A stretch of DNA of 64,000 nucleotides from Devosia beringensis (GTDB taxonomy: Bacteria; Pseudomonadota; Alphaproteobacteria; Rhizobiales; Devosiaceae): the NCBI RefSeq assembly GCF_014926585.1, contig NZ_CP045422.1, positions 2,696,001 to 2,760,000 on the forward strand. The letters are read 5' to 3'. Under the pieces are notes generated by a model that saw only the letters and a list, made by a program, of their open reading frames with translations, was not told the origin of the DNA and searched no databases. The position numbers were made by a program, and so were the translations under genes. The first letter of the stretch is position 1, and the number at the start of each line of letters is the position of its first letter. Positions 36,556 through 45,309 of this stretch are shown piece after piece.

Positions 36556-37340
36556 TGCTGCCCGCATCGGGCTCGGTGCTGGGCGTGGATGTCGGCTGGT
36601 CGCTCAAGGCGGCCTCGAGCGGCATCTGCCGGCTCGACTGGGACGAGCAGACCATCAGCTGGACGCTGGCGCATTTTACCGGTCACCCCGAGGCCCGGGC
36701 AGACAATCTTGCGGCGGTGGCGGGGGATCGCCTGTTGCTGGCAGTGGGCCTTGACGGCCCGCTGCGCGGCGACCTCGCGGTGATCGACCGCTACCGGACG
36801 GCCGAGCGGCTGCTGAGCCAGAAGGCCATTGCGAGCCGGATCAGCCAGCCCGGCTCCTCGCGCAGCCCGGTGGGGCGGCTGCTCAACCAACACACCAACG
36901 AATTTGCCGCCATGCTGATCGAACGCGGCGGGCTGGCCACGGCGCGGCACCCGGAGGCCGTGCACAGCCTGGCGCTGTTCGAGGCGTTTCCGACGAGCTT
37001 TCTCGGCCTGATGCTGGAGGCGGCCGAGAAGGGGATCAGACAACAGCGCTCAGACCGCTACTACACGGCGCTGGTGGCCGATGGGACGCTGGAGCGCCTG
37101 CTGGCGCATCACCTGCCCGGTCGGCGCCTGGCGGGCGCGCTGGCGGATGTGCGCAACCATGACGAGCGGGCGGCACTGGTCTGCGCGATATCGGCGCTGG
37201 GCGTGGCGGCCGGCGATTATGTGGCGGTGGGCGATGCCGATGGCTGGATCATCCTACCGCCGCGGCGGTTCATCGCCGGTTGGGCGCAGCCGCTGGTGGA
37301 CAGCTGGAACCAAGCCGGGCACGACAGGTTGTCATGGTAG
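36555..37340 (+). CDS. DUF429-like predicted RNase H-fold protein
   Basis: The product has 261 residues. The N-terminus SVLGVDVGWSLKAASSGIC and the second acidic segment AVGLDGPLRGDLAVIDRYRTAE resemble the acidic beta-strand motifs of DUF429 predicted nucleases. The C-terminal part has NHDERAALVCAISALG near 197, another family-like block. No biochemical function is established for the family. It is coupled to the SDR gene by a one-base overlap, but the link to sugar metabolism may be only transcriptional. Confidence 0.55.
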   Translation: MLPASGSVLGVDVGWSLKAASSGICRLDWDEQTISWTLAHFTGHPEARADNLAAVAGDRLLLAVGLDGPLRGDLAVIDRYRTAERLLSQKAIASRISQPGSSRSPVGRLLNQHTNEFAAMLIERGGLATARHPEAVHSLALFEAFPTSFLGLMLEAAEKGIRQQRSDRYYTALVADGTLERLLAHHLPGRRLAGALADVRNHDERAALVCAISALGVAAGDYVAVGDADGWIILPPRRFIAGWAQPLVDSWNQAGHDRLSW

Positions 37341-37359
37341 TGTCACAAACAGGTTCGCC

Positions 37360-37863
37360 ATGGATATCGGTAACGAATTCGGCCTGGTGCCGACTTTTCT
37401 GCCCACCCACATCATCGCCATCCGCCTGCTGATTGCGGCCATGCTGGGGGCAATGATCGGCTTCGAACGGGAATGGCACACATCCGGCGCCGGTCTGCGT
37501 ACCCATATCCTGGTGTCGGTTGCCGCAGCGCTGTTCACCATCCTGGCCTTCGAAATCTACCACACCCTGCCCATGGACGACGGGCGGGGCCGGGCCGACC
37601 CGATCCGCGCCGTCGAGGCGGTCACGGCGGGGATTGCCTTTCTGGGCGCCGGGGCAATCTTCCGCAATGGTGGCGGGGTACAGGGTCTCACCACCGGCGC
37701 GGGGATGTGGCTGGCAGGTGCGGTCGGCCTCGCCACCGCGCTGGGCTATTATGTGATTGCGACCGGTACGGCACTGTTGGCGGTGCTGGTGCTGGCGGCG
37801 CTGCGTGCGCTGTCGCACCGGGTGATCGGCGGGCATTTGGAAAGCGGCGACGCTGATCCCTAG
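37360..37863 (+). CDS. MgtC/SapB family membrane protein
   Basis: The product has 167 residues with about four membrane helices. The N-terminal family signature is IGFEREW near 32-38, with the RTHILV segment near 48, and the second is GIAFLGAGAIFRNGGGVQGLTTGAG near 89-113, named here by its ends only. This is the short form without the C-terminal ACT-like domain of Salmonella MgtC. Relatives help cells at low magnesium or in acid. A weak AGG precedes the ATG. It stands alone ahead of a structured intergenic stretch. Confidence 0.88.
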   Translation: MDIGNEFGLVPTFLPTHIIAIRLLIAAMLGAMIGFEREWHTSGAGLRTHILVSVAAALFTILAFEIYHTLPMDDGRGRADPIRAVEAVTAGIAFLGAGAIFRNGGGVQGLTTGAGMWLAGAVGLATALGYYVIATGTALLAVLVLAALRALSHRVIGGHLESGDADP

Positions 37864-38160
37864 GCGCGACGCGTTTGCTCGCAGAAGCGAGGGCCGCGGA
37901 GAGAAGCAGGATTGCGGTCTGGCGCCCGAGGGACAAGCGCCCGTCCAGCTCTGCTTCTCTCCCCGTGCGCGCGCGACCGGGAGGTGCCGCGCTCGCGCCC
38001 ATGTACCTGACCCCCTTGGAGTAGGGCCGGTACCCCCTCTGCCCGCCATCCTGGCAGGCAAAAGGGAGTCGATTGGTCGGAAGGCGCCTGGGAAGCAGGA
38101 TGGTCAGGACCGTCCTGCAGCGCGCTTCCGACCGCAGCATGCAGCCTGTGGACGCAGGAG
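37864..38160. repeat. Hairpin-rich intergenic stretch, possible structured RNA or palindromic repeat element
   Basis: These 297 bases hold no convincing gene but several inverted repeats. The first is CTCGC-AGAA-GCGAG (about 37878-37891). The second is GGAGAGAAGCAG (37898-37909) with CTGCTTCTCTCC (37951-37962), enclosing GGCGC/GCGCC. The third is GGTCGGAAG (38075-38083) with CTTCCGACC (38125-38133), enclosing GCAGGA/TCCTGC. Arginine-rich open frames on the minus strand are not convincing. It lies between the 3' ends of the MgtC and receiver genes, so it could be double terminators, a small RNA or a dispersed palindromic element. Confidence 0.55.
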
Positions 38161-38607
38161 CTACATGCCAACTGCTTCGGGGCGCTGCGACAGCGTCACG
38201 AATTCAACGATGTCCGCCGCGACGCGCCGATAGGCGTCCCGTTCAGCATGGCGGACAAAAACGGCGGCGGCCCCATTTGCGAGCAAGGCCTGGCGGCACT
38301 GCTCGGTTTGCTGGGGAGCAAGAACAACCACAGGAACGCCGTGCTGGCACGTTAGTTGCCCGATGGTGTCGAGAAATTCGAGATTGGCGCCACTGTGTTC
38401 CTTGAGATCGAGGATGATGAGCGCGGGCCAGGCTGCAGTGACGTCGGAAAGCACCGCCTTCAGTCGGACAAGGGCCTGGTTCGCATCGCCATAGGACTGC
38501 ACGCCATGGGCGCCCTGATCGACCAGGGTACGGGTCAGCAGGTGAGCCGAATGCTCATCATCATCAATCAGCGCCACAAAGGACGCATAGTTCACATAGT
38601 TGCTCAC
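38161..38607 (-). CDS. Stand-alone response-regulator receiver-like protein
   Basis: The product has 148 residues and one receiver domain, with no output domain. The acidic cluster DDD at 15-17 and the phospho-acceptor Asp67 (IILDLKE) are kept. The usual Thr/Ser after strand 4 is replaced (VVVLAPQQ) and the usual Lys reads VFVRHAE. It may therefore bind partners without normal phosphorylation switching. The start is GTG with GAGGT just upstream. No histidine kinase is near. It is divergent from the TPR membrane protein across 297 bases. Confidence 0.75.
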   Translation of the reverse strand: MSNYVNYASFVALIDDDEHSAHLLTRTLVDQGAHGVQSYGDANQALVRLKAVLSDVTAAWPALIILDLKEHSGANLEFLDTIGQLTCQHGVPVVVLAPQQTEQCRQALLANGAAAVFVRHAERDAYRRVAADIVEFVTLSQRPEAVGM

Positions 38608-38904
38608 AACTCACCTCAAGGTACCGCTCATCGCCAAACGGGTCGCTGAGTGGTCTACCGGAACGCAATAATCTTCCTCCCGGAACGCGAGAATGCGCCC
38701 GGTCTGGATGTACTAACGGGGTGGTCCATATGTCTCTGCAGGGGCCTAGCCGGCGGAGAACGGTGTCACGTAGATGACGGTGACTCCCCGGCCTATGGGC
38801 GAAGGGCCCGCCCGTCGCTAGGCAACTGCAGGTAAAATAACGGTAACGAGGGCTTGTAATTTACATGTAACACGCGACAATCCCGGCCAGTTCCGGAGGT
38901 CTGT
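38608..38904. other. Divergent intergenic region between receiver and TPR protein genes
   Basis: I see no gene in these 297 bases. The half near the TPR gene is AT-rich for this genome, with GTAAAATAACGGTAACG (about 38832-38848) and a set of TGTAA half-sites listed separately. Promoters for both genes are expected here, but no clear -35/-10 pair stands out. Confidence 0.5.
38855..38870. promoter_or_regulatory. Palindromic TGTAA/TTACA operator-like site
   Basis: The sequence TGTAA-T-TTACA-TGTAA forms two overlapping palindromes, including the perfect 10-mer TTACATGTAA (38861-38870). It lies 35 bases before the GTG of the TPR gene, where a repressor or activator could bind. Confidence 0.4.
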
Positions 38905-40647
38905 GTGCCCGATCCGACGACACAGCGCGAAGTGATTCTGGCCTGTCTTGCGCAAATGCTTGAGTGGCCTGAAATTTCTCGTTCGCCGCAACTGTCGAAG
39001 TTCCTCGACTACATCGTGCAACGCACGTTGGCGGGGGATGAACAGTCAATAAAGGCCTATTCTATTGCTGTCGATGTGCTGGGTCGGGCGGCTGATTTCG
39101 ATCCCCAGGCAGATCCGATCGTACGGGTGCAGGCGCGCCGGCTGCGCGGCCTGATCGAGGAATATTATCGCGGACCCGGCAGTGGCGACGCTGTGCGAAT
39201 CTCCCTGCCGGTGGGGCGCTATGTGCCGGATTTCCATTGGATGGAGCCGGCCGGCGGCATCCGCGCAGCCGTCGATGAAACGCCATCGGCAGCGATGACG
39301 GGTCGGGCGCAACTTGCCGGCGGTCTGGCCATGTCCTGGTTTGCCGTGGCGGTCATCACCCTGGGCGTCGCCGCGCTTGGCCTGGCGCTGTTCATCTTCA
39401 ACCCCATGTCGGAAACTGCCGGCAGCATGGGGCAGTTGGCGCGCCCCAGCGTCACGGTTGTCGAGTTCCAGAACCTGGCGGAGGGGCAAAGCGACGCCCC
39501 GCAGGTGGCGGGACTGGCCATCGAGCTCGTGACCGATCTGGACCAGTTCGAAGATATCGATGTGCGCTATGGCGGCGGTGCCGACGTGGCCATAGCGGTG
39601 GCCCCCAATGGCGTTGCCGACTATGTGCTCACGGGCATCGTCCGCAAGGACGGCGCGGTGGTGCAATACAGTGCCATCCTGACCGACAGCCGATCAGGCG
39701 GGGTGGTCTGGAACCAGACATTTGCCGTGCCGCTGGCCGAAGCCGTCCAGAGCGGTGTGCTCGACGCAGTGTCGCGTCGGCTCAGCCTGGTGCTGGGCAG
39801 TCCGCGCGGGCCGCTGCATGGTGCGGCGCGTCAACTGCTGGCCCAGTCGCCGGCGCTGAGCGGCAATGCCAACCTTTATTTGTGTCGCATGCTGTTCCAC
39901 AGCTACCGGGCGAGCGGCAGCGCGGCAGAGGCTGACCGGACCAATACGTGCCTGTCCGGACTTGCTGCGGATGATCGGGAGTCCCCGACGGGTCTGGCGA
40001 TGGCGGCGAGCCTGCTGGCCGAGCGCGATATTGCCCCGTCCGGACGGGACACCGCCTATGCCGAGCGGATGCGCCTGGCCGAGGCGGACCTCGACCGTGC
40101 CATTAGCGCAGCTCCGGTCAGCGCCTTCATCTGGGAGCAGCATGCGCGGCTGCGTCAGGACATGGGCCAGTTCGATAGGGCCCGCACCGAATATGGCTCC
40201 GCCATCCAGCTCAATCCGGCCAATGGAGATGCGCTGGCGGCCTATGCAAGGCTGCTGGCCCTGGGCGGCAATATCGCCGAGGCCGAGAGCATGGCGCGCG
40301 ACGCGGCGGACGGCACGCCCAACCCGCCCGACTGGTACTTCTGTGTCCCGGCCTTGCTGGCTCTGCAGGCCGGCGACAATGCCGGGGCGATCGCCGCGGC
40401 GGAGCGCTATGCGCTGGCCGATGCTGAACTGGGTCCCATCCTGGCCATCCTGGCCGGGCAGCGCAGCGGCGACGGAGACATGGTCAATCGCTATCTGGCG
40501 CAGGTTCTCGACTTGCCTAGTTTCCGGGCGGTGGGTGTGTTGCCGCGGCTGCGTGAACGGGTGCAGGACAAGGCCCTGCTGGAGCAGATCCAGGCCGCCC
40601 TGACGGCGGCCGGCGTGCCGCTCAAGGCGATCAACGGCGCCTTCTAG
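38905..40647 (+). CDS. Membrane TPR protein with N-terminal regulator-like domain
   Basis: The product has 580 residues. The N-terminal 100 residues (SPQLSKFLDYIVQRTLAG, IKAYSIAVDVLG, DPIVRVQARRLRGLIEEYY) match a domain found in rhizobial adenylate-cyclase-like and TPR proteins, and no cyclase domain follows. One helix lies at about 136-158. A periplasmic beta/alpha region of about 150 residues comes next, then TPR-like helices (about 330-560, clearest at FDRARTEYGSAIQLNPANGDALAAYA, cited by its ends). GGAGGT sits 5 bases before the GTG start. It is probably a signalling or transcription-linked membrane protein of unknown target. Confidence 0.7.
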   Translation: MPDPTTQREVILACLAQMLEWPEISRSPQLSKFLDYIVQRTLAGDEQSIKAYSIAVDVLGRAADFDPQADPIVRVQARRLRGLIEEYYRGPGSGDAVRISLPVGRYVPDFHWMEPAGGIRAAVDETPSAAMTGRAQLAGGLAMSWFAVAVITLGVAALGLALFIFNPMSETAGSMGQLARPSVTVVEFQNLAEGQSDAPQVAGLAIELVTDLDQFEDIDVRYGGGADVAIAVAPNGVADYVLTGIVRKDGAVVQYSAILTDSRSGGVVWNQTFAVPLAEAVQSGVLDAVSRRLSLVLGSPRGPLHGAARQLLAQSPALSGNANLYLCRMLFHSYRASGSAAEADRTNTCLSGLAADDRESPTGLAMAASLLAERDIAPSGRDTAYAERMRLAEADLDRAISAAPVSAFIWEQHARLRQDMGQFDRARTEYGSAIQLNPANGDALAAYARLLALGGNIAEAESMARDAADGTPNPPDWYFCVPALLALQAGDNAGAIAAAERYALADAELGPILAILAGQRSGDGDMVNRYLAQVLDLPSFRAVGVLPRLRERVQDKALLEQIQAALTAAGVPLKAINGAF

Positions 40648-40661
40648 GCCGATTTCGGCCT
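40646..40661. terminator. Short hairpin between convergent TPR and SMR genes
   Basis: AGGCCG-ATTT-CGGCCT starts within the TAG stop of the TPR gene. The 6-base stem has no U-run, so its strength is doubtful. Confidence 0.4.
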
Positions 40662-40665
40662 CGGG

Positions 40666-40998
40666 CTAATGCGCCGAGGATTGGGAAAACAGATTGATCA
40701 CCAGCACGCCGGACAGGATCAGGGCCATGCCGACCAGGGCGGGCAGATCCAGGGTCTGGCCGTGCATGAAATAGGCGATCGTGGCAATCAGCACGATGCC
40801 GACGCCCGACCAGATGGCGTAGCCAATGCCGACCGGAATGGTCTGCAGGGCCAGGGAGAAGAAGTAGAAGGTGATGCCATAGCCCACCACCACCACGGCG
40901 GTGGGCCACAGGGCGGTGAAGCCGTTGGACGCGCGCAGGAACGAGGTGGCGACCACCTCGCCGGCAATGGCGATGGCGAGGTAGAGCGCGCCGCTCAT
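40666..40998 (-). CDS. Small multidrug resistance (SMR) family transporter
   Basis: The product has 110 residues and four membrane helices, with the SMR hallmarks [15 protein letters not shown] near 8-22 (membrane glutamate at about 12) and [11 protein letters not shown] near 60-70. Members exchange protons for cationic drugs or guanidinium. The EmrE-like A-I-A-G-E-V pattern suits the drug-efflux branch. Its ATG overlaps the murD2 stop by 4 bases, which makes it the last gene of murL-murD2-smr. The link to cell-wall synthesis is positional only. Confidence 0.9.
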   Translation of the reverse strand: MSGALYLAIAIAGEVVATSFLRASNGFTALWPTAVVVVGYGITFYFFSLALQTIPVGIGYAIWSGVGIVLIATIAYFMHGQTLDLPALVGMALILSGVLVINLFSQSSAH

Positions 40999-42296
40999 GG
41001 GGAGGCGGGCCCGAACAATGTCCTGGCCAGCTCGACGAAGCGCTGGCCGCGCTCCTCGAAGTTCTTGAACTGGTTATAGGAGGGCGCGCCCGGGGAGAGG
41101 ATGACCACGTCGAAGGCATCGCGCTGGGCGTGGAGCGCCTGCATGGCTGCGTCGAGATCAGGTGGCGTCAGGACGGTTATCCCTGGGGCGACGCTCTTGG
41201 TGGCCTCGGCCAGGCGGGCGCCGGTCACGGGCAGGCAGGCCAGCGTCGTCACGCCATGGCCTGCCAGCAGGCCCGCCAGTTCGGTATAGTCCTGCTCGCG
41301 TTCATGGCCGCCGGCGATCAGCGCCAGGCGCTGGCCCGGATAGGATGACAAGGCCGCCTTCGTGGCCTCCGGCGTGGTGGCAATGGAATCGTCGACAAAC
41401 AGCTTGTCGCCAAAGCGGTGCTCTTCGAGCCGATGCGGCAAGGGCTTGAACGCCTTGATGCCGTCGACAATGCCATCGAGCGTGCCGCCGGCAGCCAGGG
41501 CGATTTGCGCGGCCAGAATGGCATTGTCCAGATTGTGGGCGCCCTTGAGGCGTGAGCGCGACACCGCCGACTCCACCACCTGCAGTTCCTGTGGTGTCAG
41601 GTCACGCAGCAGGCGGCGATGGTCGCGGGTCGCCTGGGCCACCAGGGCGTTGCCCTTGGCGCCAGCCCCGAGCGCAACGGGGAACCCACCATCGCGATCG
41701 ATCAGGCGCAGCTTGTCGTGGTAGTAGCGCTCAACAGATCCATGCCAGTCGACATGCTCGGGATAGAGGTTGGTGATGGCGGCGATGTTGGGCAGGAAAT
41801 TCATGTCGGCGGTCTGGTAGCTCGAGAGCTCGAAGACGACGACGGCATGCTTGTCGGCAATATCGAGCGGTGGCACGCCCACATTGCCGGCCAGCCCCGC
41901 ATCGATGCCCGACCGGGTCAGCATCAGATGGACCAGGGTGGCGGTGGTGGATTTGCCCTTGGTCCCCGTGATGGCGATCGAGGTGCATTTGTCGCTGAAG
42001 GCATGCCCCCACAGATTGAGGTTGGAGGTGACGGGGATGCCGCGGTCCCGGGCGATATCGAACACGATCTTGTAGCGCGAGACGCCCGGGCTCTTGATGA
42101 TATGGCCAAAGCGGTGGATGCGGGCAGCGTCCTTGATGTCTTCGGGCGCCATGAAGGCGGTGTCTTCGATGTCGTGCGGGCCGCTGTCAACGGTCACAAA
42201 GACCTTGAGGTCAGGTTGCTCGGCCTTGAGAAAAGCGCGGGTGGACCTGGCTTCGCGACCAGCGCCATAGAGCAGGACGGGTTCTTCAAACAGCAT
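40995..42296 (-). CDS. murD2: UDP-MurNAc-L-alanine--L-glutamate ligase MurD2
   Basis: The product has 433 residues and the Mur ligase layout. The N-terminal nucleotide-binding domain starts [13 protein letters not shown]. The central ATPase P-loop is [12 protein letters not shown] near 108, and the C-terminal domain has [21 protein letters not shown] near 305-325, cited by its ends. It differs from standard MurD. Its partner MurL directly upstream shows it belongs to the MurD2 branch, which adds L-Glu to UDP-MurNAc-L-Ala. The start overlaps the murL stop by 11 bases. I infer L-Glu specificity from this pairing. Confidence 0.85.
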   Translation of the reverse strand: MLFEEPVLLYGAGREARSTRAFLKAEQPDLKVFVTVDSGPHDIEDTAFMAPEDIKDAARIHRFGHIIKSPGVSRYKIVFDIARDRGIPVTSNLNLWGHAFSDKCTSIAITGTKGKSTTATLVHLMLTRSGIDAGLAGNVGVPPLDIADKHAVVVFELSSYQTADMNFLPNIAAITNLYPEHVDWHGSVERYYHDKLRLIDRDGGFPVALGAGAKGNALVAQATRDHRRLLRDLTPQELQVVESAVSRSRLKGAHNLDNAILAAQIALAAGGTLDGIVDGIKAFKPLPHRLEEHRFGDKLFVDDSIATTPEATKAALSSYPGQRLALIAGGHEREQDYTELAGLLAGHGVTTLACLPVTGARLAEATKSVAPGITVLTPPDLDAAMQALHAQRDAFDVVILSPGAPSYNQFKNFEERGQRFVELARTLFGPASP

Positions 42297-43617
42297 AAGC
42301 GGACACCTTGGCAGCCAGAGCAGGGGGGATGTGGTGATCGTGACTATCGGTCAGGCATTCGGCCATCGCCGCCTGCAGGCGCGGTTCGCCATACTGGCTC
42401 AGCAGGTCGGCCTTGACCGCGCGGACCACGGCGGCCTCGTGCCAGTCGGCGTGACGGGTCAAGGTGTACAGGCAGGCGGCCGCCTCAAGGATTTCCCCGA
42501 CGCATTCCCAGGGCTTCTGGCCAGCCAGGCCCGCCAGCTCGCGGAAGGAGGCTTCATGGGCGGGATTGTCGAGCAGGTCCTTGCCGAAGATGGCGAGCAG
42601 CCGATCCTTGGCCATGAAGGGGGCAAAGATCAAGAAGACGAAATGGCATTTCGGGCATTGCCCGCACCACAGCGCCCCGTCATTGCCGGTGAGCCGGAAA
42701 TTGCGGTTGCAGCTGGAAAAGACCCTGTCGAACCGGGTCTCGTGGGTGAACAGCGAGGCGATGCGGGCTTCAGAATAGGGGCGCAGCAGCGAGAAGTATT
42801 TCAGGGCGCCGCCGGTGGCGTCGCCCAGGATGGCGGCGATCAGCAGCTCGAACCCCAGCGACTTGGAATATTGGTGATTGGTCTCGCGCCCGTCGAACTC
42901 GACATTGCCCTCGCTGGCCGAGCGCTCGTTGGACAGCACGATCTGGCTGTAGCCATAGAGCAGGGCGCAGAGCGCTGCGATCATTGAGTTGATGGCGGTC
43001 GAGGGTACGTGGCCGTTGAAAAAGCCGGGCTGGGTGCCGAGCCGGATCATCTCGGGGTCCAGCGTACGGGTGACATAGATGGGCGGCGTGCCGATCTTGT
43101 CGACCGAGGTCAGGATGGGACCCTTGGGATTGACGGCAAAGGGGGTGAAGTCAACCCCGGTATGGCTGAGCAGGTCGACGCTGACCAGGGAATCCTTGCC
43201 GCCGCCAATGGGCAGCAGCGTGCGGTCGGGCAGGGTTATGGCAGGCTGGCGATCAGCGGCGTCATGCGGCGCGATGATGGAGAGCTTGTCGAAGCGCTGC
43301 AGATTGTTGCGGGCATAGAATTCGCCCAGCCCGTTTTCATAGACGTCGATTACAAAGGCGCGCTCGGCGGCATTGAGCGGGATCTGCGGCGCCGCGATCA
43401 CATGGGGTGCCTGCAGCTTGAAATAGCTCACTCCCAGCACGATGGCGGTGAGGTCGAGCAGCTTGATGAAGTTCGGGCTGGTGGCGGCTCCGGGCAAGGC
43501 ACCTGCCGGGAAATCGAGGGTTTCCTCGAAATGCAGCCCGTCCAGATCATACATGAAACGGGCCTGGGCCGTGTCCGGATCGTAGGTGGGGCGCTCTATC
43601 AGAAATTGGTCGGTCAA
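42286..43617 (-). CDS. murL: UDP-MurNAc-L-Ala-L-Glu epimerase MurL
   Basis: The product has about 443 residues. It converts the terminal L-Glu of the peptidoglycan precursor to D-Glu in an ATP-dependent reaction, as shown for Xanthomonas oryzae. It has a PP-loop-like IGGGKDSLVSVDLL near 139-152, SNERSASEGN near 230 and a cysteine cluster, CGQCPKCHF, near 323. I chose the TTG start because GAGGA lies 6 bases upstream. An ATG nine codons earlier (43644) lacks a ribosome site. It is the first gene of murL-murD2-smr and faces away from the YciI gene. Confidence 0.85.
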   Translation of the reverse strand: MTDQFLIERPTYDPDTAQARFMYDLDGLHFEETLDFPAGALPGAATSPNFIKLLDLTAIVLGVSYFKLQAPHVIAAPQIPLNAAERAFVIDVYENGLGEFYARNNLQRFDKLSIIAPHDAADRQPAITLPDRTLLPIGGGKDSLVSVDLLSHTGVDFTPFAVNPKGPILTSVDKIGTPPIYVTRTLDPEMIRLGTQPGFFNGHVPSTAINSMIAALCALLYGYSQIVLSNERSASEGNVEFDGRETNHQYSKSLGFELLIAAILGDATGGALKYFSLLRPYSEARIASLFTHETRFDRVFSSCNRNFRLTGNDGALWCGQCPKCHFVFLIFAPFMAKDRLLAIFGKDLLDNPAHEASFRELAGLAGQKPWECVGEILEAAACLYTLTRHADWHEAAVVRAVKADLLSQYGEPRLQAAMAECLTDSHDHHIPPALAAKVSAYAV

Positions 43618-43763
43618 CAGGAGTCCTCGCGGCTTGGTCCACATATAGGTGATTTGCGGCCCGGGCGGGAGGGGGACTGGCGGGTTGCGCCATGTCTGAC
43701 TTGTCGCGCACCATTCGTCGTGACGGTATTGGGGGCCAGTGCCCCGCAACAAGGAGAAAAGCG

Positions 43764-44192
43764 ATGCGTGTGATGGTTCTGGTCAAGGCCACCGAAGATA
43801 GCGAAGCAGGCGTCATGCCCCCGTCCGAACTGCTCGAGGCCATGGGCCGGTATAATGAGGAACTGGTCGATGCAGGAATCCTCTTGGCCGGGGACGGGCT
43901 CAAACCCAGCAGCCAGGCCAAGCGGGTCGCGTTTGACGGCCCCAGCCGCCGCGTCATCGACGGGCCCTTTGCCGAGACCAAGGAACTGGTCGCCGGCTAC
44001 TGGGTCTGGGAGGTGCGCGACATGGATCATGCCGTCGAATGGGTCAAGCGCTGCCCCAATCCAATGCTGGGACCCAGCGAGATCGAGATCCGGCCCTTCT
44101 TCGAAATGGCCGACTTTGCCGCGATCATGACGCCGGAGGCCGAAGCGATCCACAATCGGGTGGCGGAGAAGGAAAAGCAGCGTCAGGGCTGA
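43764..44192 (+). CDS. YciI-family protein (DGPF domain)
   Basis: The product has 142 residues. The ferredoxin-like fold has RVMVLVKATEDSE at the start and VIDGPFAETKELVAGYW near 64-80, the DGPF hallmark. Members often accompany extracytoplasmic sigma factors, but none is adjacent here. Function is unknown; some YciI relatives are hydrolases or dehalogenase-like. AAGGAGA lies 7 bases before the ATG. Confidence 0.88.
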   Translation: MRVMVLVKATEDSEAGVMPPSELLEAMGRYNEELVDAGILLAGDGLKPSSQAKRVAFDGPSRRVIDGPFAETKELVAGYWVWEVRDMDHAVEWVKRCPNPMLGPSEIEIRPFFEMADFAAIMTPEAEAIHNRVAEKEKQRQG

Positions 44193-44269
44193 GTGGCGCA
44201 GGGGGATTGGAGATCCGGGTGGTGGGTTGTCTGGGCCATTCGACCGTAGGTCTCATGGCCTGCTTCGCT

Positions 44270-44294
44270 CAAATCGCGCCACTGGCGCGATTTG
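44270..44294. terminator. Bidirectional hairpin terminator
   Basis: The perfect 11-base arms CAAATCGCGCC / GGCGCGATTTG enclose ACT, between the convergent YciI and phosphoesterase genes. Confidence 0.7.
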
Positions 44295-44307
44295 CCCTGC
44301 GGGACTC

Positions 44308-45198
44308 TCAGCAGATACGCATCTGCAGGCGCATGACGATTTCGCTGCCCAGGCGCTGATAGCCATATTCGCGCATGGTGCAGGTCCAGCCATCGCCGGC
44401 GCGCTCGATGCGGAAGAGGTTGTAGCGTGCCGGATCATCCAGCGTGCCGCCCTGGGCCGCACTGGCAGCCGCGACGCCGACCACGGGCACTTCGTGCTTG
44501 GGGCCGGGAATGGAGTGGATCGAGGAGCGGTGGGTATGGCCGTGCAGGATCAGCTCGGCGCCATGCTCGGCGATGACCTCGCGGAACAGCTTGTGGCCCT
44601 TGAGGCCGAAGGAAGGATGCTGCAGTTCGGGATTGGGCGGGTGATGGATCAGCACGGTGCGGAAATAGTCCGCCTCGCCCATCACCTTGAGGATGCGGCC
44701 GAGCCGCTCGGCCTGCTCGAGGTCAAAGCGGCCGATGGCCAGGAACGGGCGGGTCGGCACGGCGCTTGAACAGGAAATGACCGCCAGTTCGCCGATGCGG
44801 CGGACAAAGGGGAAGGCACCGGTATCGAGGGTTTCACCCTTGAGATATTCGCCCCAGCGCTGCTGCGCCGATTCCAGCGTGCCGGCGACATAGGCGTCGT
44901 GGTTGCCCGGGCAGACGGCGATCCTGTCGGCCGGGCCGAGGGCCTCCAGCCAGGTGCCCGCCCGCTCGATCTCCATGGGCAGCGCCAGGTTGACCAGATC
45001 GCCGGTGACGGCGGTGAAGTCGGCATTCTGGGCCTGCAGGTGGGCCACGAGACTGGCCAGCGTCTCGCTGTTGAGCTCGTCGTGGCGCCGCAATTTCCAG
45101 TTCAGATAGCCGGTGAGGCGCTTTCCCAGCAAGTCGCGCCACCCGACGGCGGGCATGGGAGACAGGTGAATGTCGGAGATATGTGCGAGACTGATCAT
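44308..45198 (-). CDS. Calcineurin-like metallophosphoesterase
   Basis: The product has 296 residues. Metal-binding motifs in order are DIH (residues 9-11), GDLVNL near 66, GNHD near 100 and LHGHTH near 217, so the dinuclear site is complete. It resembles class III cyclic-nucleotide phosphodiesterase-like proteins, but the substrate is unknown. The ATG gives the standard MISLAHISDIH start. It is divergent from the NUDIX gene. Confidence 0.92.
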   Translation of the reverse strand: MISLAHISDIHLSPMPAVGWRDLLGKRLTGYLNWKLRRHDELNSETLASLVAHLQAQNADFTAVTGDLVNLALPMEIERAGTWLEALGPADRIAVCPGNHDAYVAGTLESAQQRWGEYLKGETLDTGAFPFVRRIGELAVISCSSAVPTRPFLAIGRFDLEQAERLGRILKVMGEADYFRTVLIHHPPNPELQHPSFGLKGHKLFREVIAEHGAELILHGHTHRSSIHSIPGPKHEVPVVGVAAASAAQGGTLDDPARYNLFRIERAGDGWTCTMREYGYQRLGSEIVMRLQMRIC

Positions 45199-45309
45199 TG
45201 CTGGCGTAATGCCAGAAGCCAGCGGCCAAGAAAATGCTCAATCGCCCCCCGCAGTAATTTTGTGGTGATCAAGTTCCTGCTACCGGTGGCTGCAAAGGAG
45301 TTCCGAACC

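Noticed and set aside
37860..38171. Arginine- and proline-rich frames in the structured intergenic stretch
   Set aside because: Several frames are open at once, starts lack ribosome sites, and the stretch is better explained by inverted repeats.
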